64,000 bases of DNA from Triticum aestivum. Taxonomy: Eukaryota > Streptophyta > Magnoliopsida > Poales > Poaceae. Both the position numbers and the translations under genes were made by a program. The notes beneath the pieces are model-generated. The model did no database searches. It saw only the letters and a program-made list of their open reading frames with translations, and had not been told where the DNA came from. Each line of letters starts with the position of its first letter. The stretch's first letter is position 1. Of this stretch, positions 22,901 through 34,758 are shown in pieces. The DNA lies in the NCBI RefSeq assembly GCF_018294505.1, contig NC_057802.1:315674921-315738920 (forward strand). Reading direction: 5' to 3'.

Positions 22901-24706
22901 CATCAGGGATAATGCTTGACAGATTAACAAAATCTAAAGGAGGAAGAATGGAGATCCATTTTGAGGCAGGTTTAAAAAGGCCACGTGATGCTACAGAGTC
23001 AGCCAAGTTAGTATCAGAGGCAGCCGTTGCCGTTAGGTGTCATGCACGTATCCTCCCAACGTGGATCCTGTACAGGAATGAGAAAGACAATACCCAGTTT
23101 AACACCTTCCTTGACCATTTATCCGTAAGTAATGTTATTCATCGCAATTAGTAATATTGTCTTGCTCTGTCCCATACTTCCTAGATTCCTCCTAATAAGA
23201 CTCACATTCTTTTTTCAACAGATGAGGTTCAAGTTGGATCCAAAAGATGATGCAACTAAACAAGCATGCACTCATGTTTTTCAGTCTGCTCTGCGACAGT
23301 ATCGTACCACCTTAGAAAATCTCACTTTGAAGGCAAGGCTAACAATGAAATCGCCCAAACATCTCCAGTAGAATATATTACAGATGAAGACTGGATAGCC
23401 CTTGTTAAACACTGGTCTGATCCAAAGTATCAGGTAGGCTATATGTATTTGATCAGACCACATACTGAACTTGTATTTATGTATGTGCCTTACAAGTGTA
23501 TCTTCTTCTAGGCTAACTATTTGAAGAACAAAACCAATCGTTCTAAAGTGAAATTCCAACAGACAACAGGATCTCGTAGCTATATTGCACACTGCGAGGC
23601 TCTTGTAAATAGCTGCTACTTCCTTCTTTTTTTGTGCCATATTATCGTATCTATATTGAATTGTTCCAAATACAGAGGAAAGCCCGTGCGGACCAAAAAG
23701 AACCTGAACCGAATGCAGTGCAAATCTTCAAGGATTGCCACACCAGCAAGATGAAGGGCATGAGCACACCAGTTCAAGCCGCTGTTGTAAGTCCTTACTC
23801 CTCCTGCCTTGAACTGATTGGTACTGTGATGTGTTCATTTAACTACTTGGTTTGCAGCAAATGTCAGTTACTCTGTTCACTTTTATTCACAGTTGTCTTA
23901 ACGTATCATTTCACCTTACATGGTTTAAAAGAGATGAAGGATATTCTTTTGGTCTTGATTTGTAATCTAGTTGTTATGTTCACGTGCGCACACAATGATA
24001 AAATAGCCTGTTTGTTTTATATCTGTTTGCCCATGATATGAATGATGTCATACTATGTTCATCCTACTTTAAACCATGTCTCTTTATCCTTAGATGTCAA
24101 CGAATGTGAGGAAATAGACAATACAGTAGGCATGCTACATGGACATATGTTCCGAAAGTGATTTTATTATGTAGTTGGCACTACAATACATGCTAATGTA
24201 TTACAGTAGTTCACCAAAATAAGTTATGTATAAACGTTTAACCTACTTTGTTTGTTTTTGTCTCATTAGTAACTTATCTGGTACACTAATCTACAAGTTC
24301 AAACTTTCAGGAAGCTATGGAACAAATGATTGAACAGCCACAACCACCTGAAGGTGACGAGGCTACTACAGGCACAATGTCACCTCTTGCTGCAGTGCGT
24401 CAGTATCTCTCCACTAACAGTGCAAAAAGCACCTTCCTGTGTAATTATGGGTTGGTTGTCAAGGTAACCTCATCCAAATCGCCTACTGAACAAAATCTTC
24501 CTGCTAGACAGAGTGATATATCTGTGCTCCAGACACAAGTCCAATCCCTAATGGACGTTGTTTCGGAAACAAGAATAGTGGTTGAGAAATGTCGTCAAGA
24601 TATGAATGGTTTTGAAACCAGACTATCAGACATTCGCTTCGTTGTTCAAGAGCAATGGCGGAAAAAAGGTGGAGATCGTGCTGCTCCATCAGATTCTACA
24701 GCCTGA
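16942..24706 (+). CDS. Plant Ptta/En/Spm (Transposase_24-like) protein, 15 exons, frameshifted
   Basis: My model, all GT-AG: 16942-17050, 17763-17935, 18164-18316, 18691-18843, 19422-19571, 20165-20341, 20892-21068, 21207-21254, 21709-21870, 22435-22780, 22877-23124, 23222-23433, 23512-23604, 23676-23786, 24311-24706 (about 902 residues). Phases agree at every junction except inside exon 12. The conserved part (exons 11-14) shows TDEDWIALVKHWSDPKY, then NKTNRSKVKFQQTTGSRSY and IFKDCHTSKMKG, the hallmark order of the Ptta/En/Spm family linked to CACTA elements. The last exon has a heptad-like coiled coil (DISVLQTQVQSLMDVV onward). Basic NLS-like clusters occur in several N-terminal exons. In exon 12 the family consensus switches frame after QYR, at about 23306, as if one base were lost, so this copy is probably non-functional. 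Role (DNA-binding accessory protein of a CACTA element) is inferred from family and position. Confidence 0.7.
17763..22780 (+). repeat. Array of duplicated exon-intron units
   Basis: Nine consecutive exons (2 to 10) are related. Eight of them (exons 2-9) end in a proline/serine tail (PPSQ or PPSK, QPSQ in the first) followed by a donor in nearly identical intron DNA (GTGCTTGCTCTAACTTGG, then GGTTGCATGTTGCATATGGT). Two subtypes exist. Exons 3 and 4 are both 153 bp and start after GATGAGACAG. Exons 5, 6, 7, 9 and 10 start near a GCAAAATCA block after CTTCTTGTGGGTTTGAC-like intron DNA. Exons 6 and 7 are both 177 bp. All are multiples of three or keep phase. Exon 8 (48 bp) is a truncated copy. 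The period is about 400-800 bp. Confidence 0.8.
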
Positions 24707-24889
24707 AACATTAGCACTCAGGTCAAATGATCTGTGCTTCTATACATCTGATGGTGCTTTTATATGGAAGGACTGTAAACTTTATGCCTACAGGCCTTTT
24801 GTTGTATGGTTGGAATTTATTTTGTTGTGATACAACATTTATGATGCTGCCTCGGGCTGCAGTAATTACGACGCTATTTTTGTATAGTG

Positions 24890-26420
24890 TAGGTTTATCT
24901 TAGTAATGTATTCGGCCGAAAGCTTCGTAGGAGCCCAACATGCCAACATTCGTCGGGCCCATTCCAATTGGGCTAAAAACGATTACGGGTCGAAATTGGC
25001 ATGTAGCCCACTAAAAATATCTGGGCCTAAATCAGCATAAGCTTTCATATTTTTCTGGTAGGCCTGTGCCCATAGTGGGCCTTTAACAGGCCTAAACATA
25101 ATTTGGGCCTTCAGTAAAAATAGGCCGTTTACAGGTGTAAATATCTCGAGCCCATAAAAAACATGGGCCTTTAATAGACTGAAAGTGAGATTGGGCCCTC
25201 ATTGTGCCAAATAACCCACTGGACTTAGCAGGCCGAAATGGTGGCCCATTTACGATGCGGATCTTTGACAGGCCGAAATTCGGACGGGCCGTAAATGCGC
25301 TGACCTAATACACGGGCCTTTAACAGGTCGGAACTTCGGTCGGGCTAGATTATCGTCATTTTTATATGGGTCGTTAAAGGGCCCGATATGACGTTGGGCC
25401 ACATATGGCCCATGGTTTACGTCCAGCGTTAACAGGCCGAAAATGACAACAGGCCGAAAGTGGCCCAAAGCTATAGTGGGCCTCTAACAGGCCGAATGTC
25501 AGACATGGCCGAATATGACCCAAATCCTTCACGGTCGTTTATGGGCCGAAAGTTTTGATGGCCTGTAAATGGGCCCAAATGAAGCCGGACCTTTAACAGG
25601 CCGGAAATACACCGGGCCGTAGTTCGGCCCAATTACTTAGCGGACTGTTAACGGGCCAGAAGTGACCATGGACCGCGTTGATGACAAGTTTAGGACAGGC
25701 CGTTGACGGGCCGATTTGACAGAGAATGTTGGGCCTTTAGCTGGGCCGGCCCATTATGGTCTGCAGAATCTTGTGGGCCTTTAGCTGGGCCGGCCCATTG
25801 TGGTCCGCAAAATCTTGTGGGCCTTTAGCTGGGCCGGCCCACTATGGTCTGCAAAATCGTGTGGGCCTTTAGCTGGGCCGGCCCATTATGGTCCGCTAAA
25901 TTTTGTGGGCCTTTAGCTGGGCCGGCTCATTATGGTCCGCTAAATCTTATGGGCCTTTGGTTTGGCCGGCCCATTTAAACTTTGTGGGCCGGTCCACGTG
26001 TCAACATATCATAGGCCCATCTCGACCGTTGGATAAGTGACACCTGTGCCAACGCGGAGCTGACGCGTGGATCCGTCAGCCAATGAGAATTTTACACGTG
26101 GAAAATCGGCATTGGGCGTGGCTGTTAACGGGTTATCGGATCCAAAATTCAACCCGATAGCTTAACGGTGTTCCGTTACGGTGGATGCCACGTGTCGGTC
26201 ACCCTTGACGAAAGCACTTCTGTGACGCGCGATTTATCGTCATGGAAGTGGACACTTCCGTGATGATAATTTTGGCAATGTCATGGAACACTTCTACGAC
26301 AGCACAGGTATGACTATCTTGATTCTGTCATAAATTTGTCATGGATGTACATGCATGACAGAAAACGCGACCTACTGTGACAAACACGTATCATCACGGA
26401 AGTGTATTTTTTTTGTAGTG
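24890..26420. mobile_element. CACTA transposon, right subterminal region and terminus
   Basis: The end at 26420 reads CACTACAAAAAAAATACACT on the minus strand and is followed by TTG, a possible 3-bp target duplication. Inward are repeated TGTCATGG/ATGACAG words and then 1.1 kb dense in GGGCCTTTAACAGGCC-like words, typical of subterminal binding sites of CACTA elements. The zone starts right after the Ptta-type gene, so gene and terminus probably belong to one element. No matching left end was seen before 16.9 kb; it may lie outside the window or be lost. Confidence 0.7.
25728..25985 (+). repeat. 44-bp tandem repeat, about six units
   Basis: Units read GTGGGCCTTTAGCTGGGCCG followed by GCCCATTATGGTCYGC and an A/T-rich linker. 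Five units are nearly identical and the sixth is diverged. Each unit holds the self-complementary GGGCCGGCCC, a likely site for a dimeric DNA-binding protein. Confidence 0.85.
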
Positions 26421-26423
26421 TTG

Positions 26424-26885
26424 AAAACTTTGAGCCACAGGCCGAAGTGGGGGGAGGATGTGGAGGAGCGCCTCACACGCGACGATGAATGCCGAGATGT
26501 GAAGGAAGGAGTTTGGGGCTAGATCATGGAAATCTAGCCTGTAATAGAACATCAGTCCGCGAACAAAGGGGTGAAGTGGAAACCCTAAGCCACGGAGAAA
26601 GTGAGGGATGAATACAACCCTCTCACCGGGCTCTGGTGTGGGGATGATTTGCTCTTTGGCCGGGAGCCTATGTGCGATTTCCGCGGTCAAATACTTCGCC
26701 TCCCGAAGCTCCTTGATGTCCTTCTCCGTGACGGAGGAGGCCACCCACTTGCCCTGAGAGCCGGATTCGGACATGGCTGGGAGAGTTGGGTGGTGAGAAA
26801 GGTCGAGGCTTGGGCATTGGAGCTCTCGGATGGGAAGGCCGAGGAATAAAGAAGGCGTGGGGTAAAAAGATGGATCTTTATCCAC
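26424..26885 (-). pseudogene. Gypsy-type gag-like ORF (Transposase_28-like), interrupted
   Basis: The minus-strand frame starts at 26885, with a second Met at the MSESGSQGKW segment that may be the real start. It contains TPEPGERVVFIPHFLRGLGF, then PFVRGLMFYY and the LxDFHDLAPN-like block, a signature of the 'putative gypsy type transposon' domain found next to grass gypsy LTRs. The frame is cut at 26424 by the CACTA end; the last residues before the stop are transposon-encoded. The rest of the protein is not in the window. Confidence 0.65.
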
Positions 26886-27322
26886 TTATATAGGCAGCAA
26901 ATATCAAGCGCCCCCACTAGCCTTAAAACTCGCCTATTCCCAAAGGGGCCATGTGCATGGCATGGTTGGATTACCCAAGCTCGTATCAATGAAAATCCCA
27001 CAATAAGGGGCACGATCTCTGCTTTGACAAGACGTGTCAATAGTGGATATGTCCCGAAACACGAAGCAGGAGGCCAAAAAGGTTCAAAATAATAATAAGG
27101 CAAGACGTAACGTCTCGCCAAAAAATTTGTCAGTGGACATGACTTATTTTGTTTAAGTATTTTGCCCCTGTGGTTGGGGGTTGTAACTATTATACAGAGC
27201 CGGAATTAGTTCTCTTGTTCGGAAGACTGCTTTGGTGTATTCGAAGGAGGAACCCGCCTTGCAATGCCGAAGACAATCTGCGCGTCGGACACATCGTCAT
27301 TGAAGCCTGGTTCACGGGCTAC

Positions 27323-27796
27323 TGGGGGAGTCCTGGATTATGGGGTCCCCAAGCGTCCGGGCTATGTGACATGGGCCGGACTGATGGGCCGTGAAGATAC
27401 GAGATTGAAGGCCTTCCCACGTGTCCGTATGGGACTCTCCTTTGCGTGGATAGCAAGCTTGGCATCCGGATGTGTAGTTTCCTTTCTCTGTAAACCGACT
27501 CTGTATAACCCTAGGCCCCTCTGGTGTCTATATAAGCCGGAGGGTTTAGTCCATAGAGGCGATCATAATCATACAGGCTAGACATGTAGGGTTTAGCCAT
27601 TACGATCTTGAGGTAGATCAACTCTTGTAACCCCTATACTCATCAAATTCAACCAAGCAGGAAGTAGGGTATTACCTCCATCAAGAGGGCCTGAACCGGG
27701 GTAAACATCGTGTCCCCTTTCTCTCCTGTTTCCTTCGATCCTCAGACGCATAGTTCGGGACCCCCTACCCGAGATCGGTCGGTTTTGACACCGACA
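27323..27796 (-). mobile_element. Gypsy LTR, probable 5' LTR of the interrupted element
   Basis: On the minus strand it runs from TGTCGGTGTCAAAACC to GGACTCCCCCA (474 bp, TG...CA). The adjoining gag-like frame at 26885 downward places it as a minus-strand 5' LTR. A TATATAA word near 27530 faces the other way, so orientation rests on the gag position. Between LTR and ORF (26886-27322) lies leader-like DNA. Confidence 0.55.
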
Positions 27797-28419
27797 GGAA
27801 CAACGAACACTTCTCTTTTTTTACACAAGCCACAAATATGTAGCCACCTAGCTAGAATAGAGGAACAAGCGGCAGTGACCGTTGCTGCATCCGTGGCGGC
27901 TAGCATGCAAGAAATCTGCTCGGTCAGTGCATCATGGCGGACGCCTCGGCACATGCAGGCTCGGTCAGCACATGCAGGCTCAGTCGGCGCATCGTGGCGG
28001 CGCGCATCGACGCATGCAGGCAGGCTTTGCCGGGTGCATGCATAGCAGGCTTCTGTCCTAGCGGCGCACGCAGGCGTTTAATGCAAGGGATGGCCCAACG
28101 AAACCACGACCCAACGCAGCCCCACTTGTCAGGTCCAACGGACGACACAGTCCAGCGCGACCCCACTCGTCAGAGTTAATGGTCAAGCCATTGACCCGGC
28201 GACAACATCCGTTGTGACCAGTTCTGAGGGTTTCTGGCAAGGGAGTGGGGAAAACTGAGCAAAAGTTAAGAGCGTGGGGACGAATGACTAGAGCTAAGGA
28301 ACCAGGGGCAAAAATGTAAAAATCCCTATTAACAAAGGTCATGGTACATCAAGATCGTGCCAAATCAAGAACACGAGAGAGAGAGAGAGAGAGATCGAAC
28401 ACATAGCTACTAGTACATA
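27797..28419. other. No gene recognised
   Basis: Short imperfect direct repeats (CACATGCAGGCTC x2 at about 27952 and 27970) and a (GA)n run at about 28374-28394. Nothing else is supported. Confidence 0.4.
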
Positions 28420-29080
28420 CCCTCAGCCTCGAGGATGAAGGTCTCACACATCACCCTGAGAACGAAGGAGAAGTTGGTGGTGATGGTGATGGACGAGATG
28501 TCCCCGGCGGCGTCCCGGTGCCACCGGAGGAGTGGTGGAAGGGGCCCCCTCTTCTTCTTCTTCCTTGGCCCTTCGGGGAGAGAGGGAGCTCTCCCCTAGA
28601 TTGGATCTCTCTATTGTCTTCTGTTTCTGGCTACTGTTTTCGGAGCCCTTCACCGTTTTTAATATTCCCGGAGATTTGTAACTCCGTTTTGGCTGAAATT
28701 TTGAGGGGATTTTTAACTGGAAATTATCTTTCTTGCGGGGACAGAAGGGCTCCAACCAACCTATGAGGTGCCCACAAGGCAAGGGGTGCGCCCAGGGGGT
28801 AGGGCGTACCCTATTGCCTTGAGGAGCCCTCGGGCATCGACTTGCAATGATTCATTTTCCCAAAAATCACATATATTCCAAAAAATGCGTAAAATTTTAT
28901 CGTGTTTGGACTTCGTTTGGTATGGTTTTCTATGAAACAAAAAACATGAAAAACAGGAACTGGCACTAGGCACTAGATCAGTAAGTTAGTCCATAAAATA
29001 ATATGGAAGTGCACCAAAACCATATAAAACTATTGTAAAAATGGCATGAATACTTCACAAATTATAGATACGTTGGAGGG
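28420..29080 (-). mobile_element. Gypsy LTR fragment
   Basis: The right edge reads ATTATAGATACGTTGGAG, the complement of the TGATACGTCTCCAACG LTR start also seen at 33147, 38607 and 58166, but the final ACGTATCA is missing. Inside are blocks shared with those LTRs (CAGGAACTGGCACTAGGC, TTAGTCC, AATAATAT). It is fused directly to the truncated copia LTR at about 29080. Confidence 0.6.
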
Positions 29081-30287
29081 TGGCACCCCCCTTTCCTTTC
29101 TCCCATGAGAGGGAAAGGCTGGAGGGGCTAGCCCTCCCCCTTTTCCTTCCCTAGGGCTGGCCAAATAAGGGAGGGGGTGCACCAGCCCCCTTGTGGGCTG
29201 GTCTATCCCCTCCTTTGGCCCATAAGGCCCATATCTTGCCGGGGGGTGCCCGGAACCCCTTCCGGTGACCCGATTCCTTCCCGATAAGTCCCGAAACACT
29301 TCCGGTGCCCAAATACCATCATCCTATATATCAATCTTTACCTATCGACCATTTCCAGACTCCTCGTCATGTCCGTGATCTCATCCGAGAGTCCGAACAA
29401 CATTCGGTCACCAAAACATATAACTCCTATAACACTATATCGTCAACGAACATTAAGCGTGCGGACCCTACAGGTTCGAGAACCCGTAGACATGACCGAG
29501 AAACCTCTCTGGTTAATAACCAATAGCAGAACCTAGATGCCCATATTGGCTCCTACATATTCTATGAAGATCTTTATCGGTCGAACCGTTATGACAACAT
29601 ACGTAATTCCCTTTGTCCATCGATATGTTACTTGCCTGAGATTCGATCATCGGTATCTTCACACCTAGTTCAATCTCATTACCGGCAATTCTCTTTACTC
29701 ATTCCATAATACATCATCTCGTAACTAACTCTTTAGTCATTTGCTTACAAGCCTATGATGTGTATTACTGAGAGGGCCCAGAGATACCTCTCCGATACTC
29801 GGAGTGACAAATCCTAATCTCGATCTATGCCAACTCAACAAACACCTTCGAAGATACCTGTAGAGCATCTTTATGATCACACAATTACGTTGTGACGTTT
29901 GATAGCACACAAGGTATTCCTCCGGTATCAGGGAGTTGCATAATCTCATAGTCGAAGGAATATGTATTATGAAGAAAGCAATAGCAATAAACTGCACGAT
30001 CAATATGTTAAGCTAACGGATGGGTCTTGTCCATCACATCATTCTCCTAATGATATGATCCCATTATCAAATTACAACACATGTCCATGGTTAGGAAACC
30101 TTAACCATCTTTGATCAACGAGCTAGTCTAGTAGAGACTTACTAGGGACACGGTGTTTGTTTATGTATTTACACATGTATTTAAGTTTCCGATCAATACA
30201 ATTCTAGCATGAATAATAAACCTTTATCATGAATAAGGAAATATAAAATAACAACTTTATTATTGCCTCTAGGGCATATTTCCTTCA
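29081..30287 (-). repeat. Copia 3' LTR (truncated)
   Basis: It starts (minus strand) TGAAGGAAATATGCCCTAGA at 30287 and is collinear with 42965-44166. The outer part equivalent to 42418-42964 is missing, replaced by gypsy LTR DNA at a junction with short GGAG homology. Confidence 0.8.
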
Positions 30288-30921
30288 GTCTCCCACTTGC
30301 ACTAGAGTCAGTAATCTAGTTCACATCGCCATGTGATTAACACCCATAGTTCACATCGCCATGTGACCAACACCCAAAGAGTTTACTAGAATCAATAATC
30401 TAGTTCACATCGCCATGTGGTTAACACCCAAATAGTACTAAGGTGCGATCATGTTTTGCTTGTGATAGAATTTTAGTCAATGGGTCTCTCACATTCAGAT
30501 CCGTATGTATTTTGCAAATTTCTATGTCTATAATGCTCTGCATGGAGCTACTCTAGCTAATTGCTCCCACTTTCAATACGTATCCAGATTGAGACTCAGA
30601 GTCATCTGAATCAGTGTCAAAGCTTGCATTGACGTAACCCATTACGACGAACTCTTTATCACCTCCATAACCGAGAAATACTTCCTTATTCCTCTCAGGT
30701 AACTAAGGATAATTTTGACCGCTGTCCAGTGATCCTCTCCTGGATCACTATTGTACCCCCTTGCCAAACTCATTAGCAAGGCACACAACTGGTCTCGTAC
30801 ACAACATGGCATACTTTATAGAACCAATGGTTGAGGCATAGGTAATGACTTTCATTCTCTCTCTATCTTCTGCCATGGTCGGGCTTTGAGTCTTACTCAA
30901 CTTCACACCTTACAATACAGG

Positions 30922-31977
30922 CTAAAACTCCTTCTTTGACTGATCCATTTTGAACTCCTTCAAAATCTTGTCAAAGTATGTACTCATTGAAAATCTTATC
31001 AAGCGTCTTGATCTATCTCTATAGATCTTGATGCCTAATATGTAAGCAGCTTCACCAATGTTTTTCATTGAAAAATTCTTATTCAAGTATCCTTTTGTGC
31101 TATCCAGAAATTCTATATCATTTTCGATCAACAATATGTCATCCAAATATAATATCAGAAATGCTACAGAGCTCCCACTCACTTTCTTGTAAATATAAGC
31201 TTCACCGTAAGTCTGTATAAAACCATATGCTTTGATCACCTCATCAAAGCGTATATTCCAACTCCGAGATGCTTGTACTAGTCCATAGATGGATCGCTGG
31301 AGCTTGCACACTTTGTTAGCACCTTTAGGGTTGAAAAAACCTTCTGGTTGCATCATATACAACTCTTCTTTAAGAAATCCATTAAGGAATGCAATTTTGA
31401 CATCCATTTTCCAAATTTCATAATTATAAAATGCCGCAATTGCTAACATGATTCAGACTGACTTAAGCATCACTACGGGTGAGAAGGTCTCATCATAGTC
31501 AACCCCTTGAACTTGTCGAAAACCTTTCGCGACAAGTCGAGCTTTGTAGATGGTGACATTACCATCAGCGTCTGTCTTCTTCTTGAATATCCAGTTATTC
31601 TCAATGGCTTGCCGATCATCGGGCAAGTCCACCAAAGTCCACACTTTGTTCTCATACATGGATCCTATCTCAGATTTCATGGCCTCAAGCCATTTATCGG
31701 AATCTGGGCTCATCATAGCTTCTTCATACTTCGTAGGTTCACCATGGTCTGGTAACATGACTTCCAGGACAGGATTACCGTACCAATCTGGTGTGGAACG
31801 TGCTCTGTTCGACCGATGAGGTCCAGTAGCAACTTGATCTGAAGTTTGATGATCATCATCATTAGCTTCCTCTCTAGTTGGTGTAGGCATCACGGGAACG
31901 GATTTCTCTGATGTGCTACTTTCCAAATTGAGTGAAGGTGCAATTACCTCATCAAGTTCTACTTTCCTCCCACTCAC
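30922..31977 (-). pseudogene. Copia pol: reverse transcriptase, broken
   Basis: Two frames joined by one stop near 31450. The first (31977-31453) holds the NNWIFKKKTDADG and YKARLVAKGFRQ motifs that open the copia RT domain. The second (31449-30922) holds MDVKIAFLNGFLKEELYMMQ, LQRSIYGLVQASRSW and the active-site box ILYLDDILLI (YLDD in place of the more common YVDD). Known role: copies element RNA into DNA. The stop sits where relatives have Arg, consistent with a CGA to TGA change. RNase H sequence beyond 30900 is badly decayed. Confidence 0.8.
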
Positions 31978-32039
31978 TTCTTTCGAGAAAAACTCCTTCT
32001 CTAGAAAGGATCTATTCTTGGCGATAAAGATCTTGCCTT

Positions 32040-33130
32040 TGGATCTGTGATAGAAAGTGTACCCAATTGTTTCCTTAGGGTATCCTATGAAGACGCACTT
32101 CTCCGCTTTGGGTTCGAGCTTATCAGGCTGAAGCCTTTTGACATAAGTGTCACAACTCCAAATTTTAAGAAACGATAGCTTAGGTTTCTTGCCAAACTAT
32201 AGTTCATACGGTTTCGTCTCAACGGATTTATACGATGCCCTATTTAACGTGAATGCGGCTGTCTCTAATGCATAACCCCAAATGATAGTGGTAAATCGGT
32301 AAGAGACATCATAGATCGCACCATTATCTAATAAAGTATGGTTACGACGTTTGGACACACCATTACGCTGTGGTGTTCTAGCTGGCGTGAGTTGTGAAAC
32401 AATTCCACATTGTTTTAAATGAAGACCAAACTCGTAACTCAAATATTCGCCTCCGCGGTCAGATCGTAGAAACTTTATTTTCCACTTCACTATGAAATTC
32501 TTTGACCTTTTCAAATGTTTCAGACTTGTGTTTTATTAAGTAGATATACCCATACCTACTGAAATCATCTGTGAAGGTCATAAAATAATGATACCCGCCG
32601 CGTGCTTCAACACTCATCGGACCTCATACATCGGTATGTATTGTTTCCAGTAAGTCATTAGCTCGCTCCATTGTTCCGGAGAACGGAGTTTTAGTCATCT
32701 TGCCCATGAGGCATGGTTCGCAAGTATCAAATGATTCATAATCAAGTGATTCCAAAAGTCCATCCGCATGGAGTTTCTTCATGCGCTTTACACCAATATG
32801 ACCTAAACGGCAGTGCCACAAACATGTTGCACTATCATTATCGACTTTGTATCTTTTGGCATCAATATTATGAATATGTGTATCACTATGATCGAGATTC
32901 AATAAACCTTTCACATTGGGTGTATGACCATAGAAGGTTTTATTCATGTAAACAGAACAACAATTATTATCTGACTTAAATGAATAATTGTATTGCCATA
33001 AACATGATCTAATCATATTCATGCTCAATGCAAACACCAAATAACATTTATTTAGGTTCAACACTAATCCCGAAGGTAGAGGGAGTGTGCGATGGTGATC
33101 ATATCAACCTTGGAATCACTTCCAACACAC
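32040..33130 (-). pseudogene. Copia pol: pre-integrase and integrase, broken
   Basis: From 33064 the frame has the gag-pre-integrase block (LWHCRLGHIGVKRMKKL, then CEPCLMGKMTKTPF). It stops at a TGA after IHTDV (about 32624), where relatives continue GPM. The integrase core resumes at 32514-32197 with FLRSDRGGEYLS and TPARTPQRNGVSKRRN, part of the DDE catalytic region, and stops again. Known role: joins element cDNA to the host chromosome. The upstream protease end is cut by the gypsy insertion at 33146. Confidence 0.8.
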
Positions 33131-33146
33131 ATCGTTACCTCACCCT

Positions 33147-34729
33147 TGATACGTCTCCAACGTATCTATAATTTTTGATTGTTCCATGCTATTATATTAT
33201 CTGTTTTGGATGTTTTATATGCATTAATATGCTATTTTATATGATTTTTGGGACTAACCTATTAACCTAGAGCCAAGTGCCAGTTCCTGTTTTTTCCTTG
33301 TTTTAGAGTTTCGCAGAAAAGGAATACCAAACGGAATAAAACTTTCACGATGATTTTTCTTGGACCAGAAGACATCCAGGAGACTTGGAGTGCAAGTCAG
33401 AAGAGCCACGAGACGTCCACAAGGGTGGAGGGCGCGCCCAGGGGGTAGGGCGCGCCCCCGACCTTGTGGGCCCCTCGGCGACCCCCTGACCTAGATCTTC
33501 CTCCTATATATTCTCAAATATCCCAAAAACTTCCAGGGGAGCCACAAAACCACTTTTCCACCGCCGCAACCTTCTGTACCCGTGAGATCCCATCTAGGGG
33601 CCTTTTCCGGCGTCCTGCCGGAGGGTGATTCGATCATGGAGGGCTTCTACATCAACACCATTGCCTCTCCGATGAAGCGTGAGTAGTTTACCACAGATCT
33701 ACGGGTCCATAGCTAGTAGCTAGATGGCTTCTTCTCTCTCTTTGATTCTCAATACAAAGTTCTCCTCGATGTTCTTGGATATCTATTCGATGTAATACTC
33801 TTTTGCGGTGAGTTTGCTGAGCTCCAATGAATTATGGATTTATGATCAGCTTATCTATGAATATTATTTGAATCTTCTCTGAATTCTTATATGCATGATT
33901 TGATATCTTTGCAAGTCTCTTCGAACTATCGATTTGGTTTGGCCAACTAGATTGGTTTTTCTTGCAATGGGAGAAGTGCTTAGCTTTGGGTTCAATCTTG
34001 CGGTGCTCGATCCTAGTGACAGAAGGGGAACCGACACGTATTGTATTGTTGCCATCGAGGATAAAAAGATGGGGGTTTCATCATAATGCTTGAGATAATT
34101 CCTCTACATCATGTCATCTTGCTTAAGGCGTTACTCCGTTCTTTATGAACTTAATACTCTAGATGCATGCTGGATAGCAGTCGATGTGTGGAGTAATAGT
34201 AGTAGATGCAGAATCGTTTCGGTCTACTTGACAAGGACGTGATGCCTATATTCATGATCATTGCCTTAGATATCGTCATAACTTTGCGCTTTTCTATCAA
34301 TTGCTCGGCAGTAATTTGTTCACCCACCATAATAATTTCTATCTTGAGAGAAGCCTCGAGTGAAACCTTTGGCCCCCGGGTCTATTTTCCATCATATAAG
34401 TTTCTGATCAAGAATTTCAGTTTCCTATTTACTTTCTTTGCAATCTTTTACTTTCCGTTCCATAAACCAAAAATACCAAAAATATCACTTTACCGTTTAT
34501 CCATCTATATCAGATCTCATGTTGCAAATAACCGTGAAGGGATTAACAACCGCTTTATCGCGTTGGGTGCAAGTTGGTGTTTGTTTGTGCATGTATTCAG
34601 TGGCTTGCGTGTTGTCTCCAACTGGATTGAGACCTTGGTTCTCAAAAGCTGAGGGAAATACTTACTCTACTTTGTTGCATCACCGTTTCCTCTTCAAGGG
34701 AAAAACCAACGCAAGCTCAAGAGGTAGCT
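33147..34729 (+). repeat. Gypsy 5' LTR
   Basis: 1583 bp, collinear with 38607-40187. It ends GGTAGCT where the 3' LTR has GGTAGCA, so the last base of the usual CA is changed here. Confidence 0.85.
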
Positions 34730-34740
34730 GGAAGAATTTT

Positions 34741-34758
34741 TGGCGCCGTTGCCGGGGA
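34741..34758 (+). other. Primer-binding site of gypsy element
   Basis: TGGCGCCGTTGCCGGGGA follows the 5' LTR by about 11 nt. The same word, on the opposite strand, is at 63290-63307 in the second gypsy element. Confidence 0.75.
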
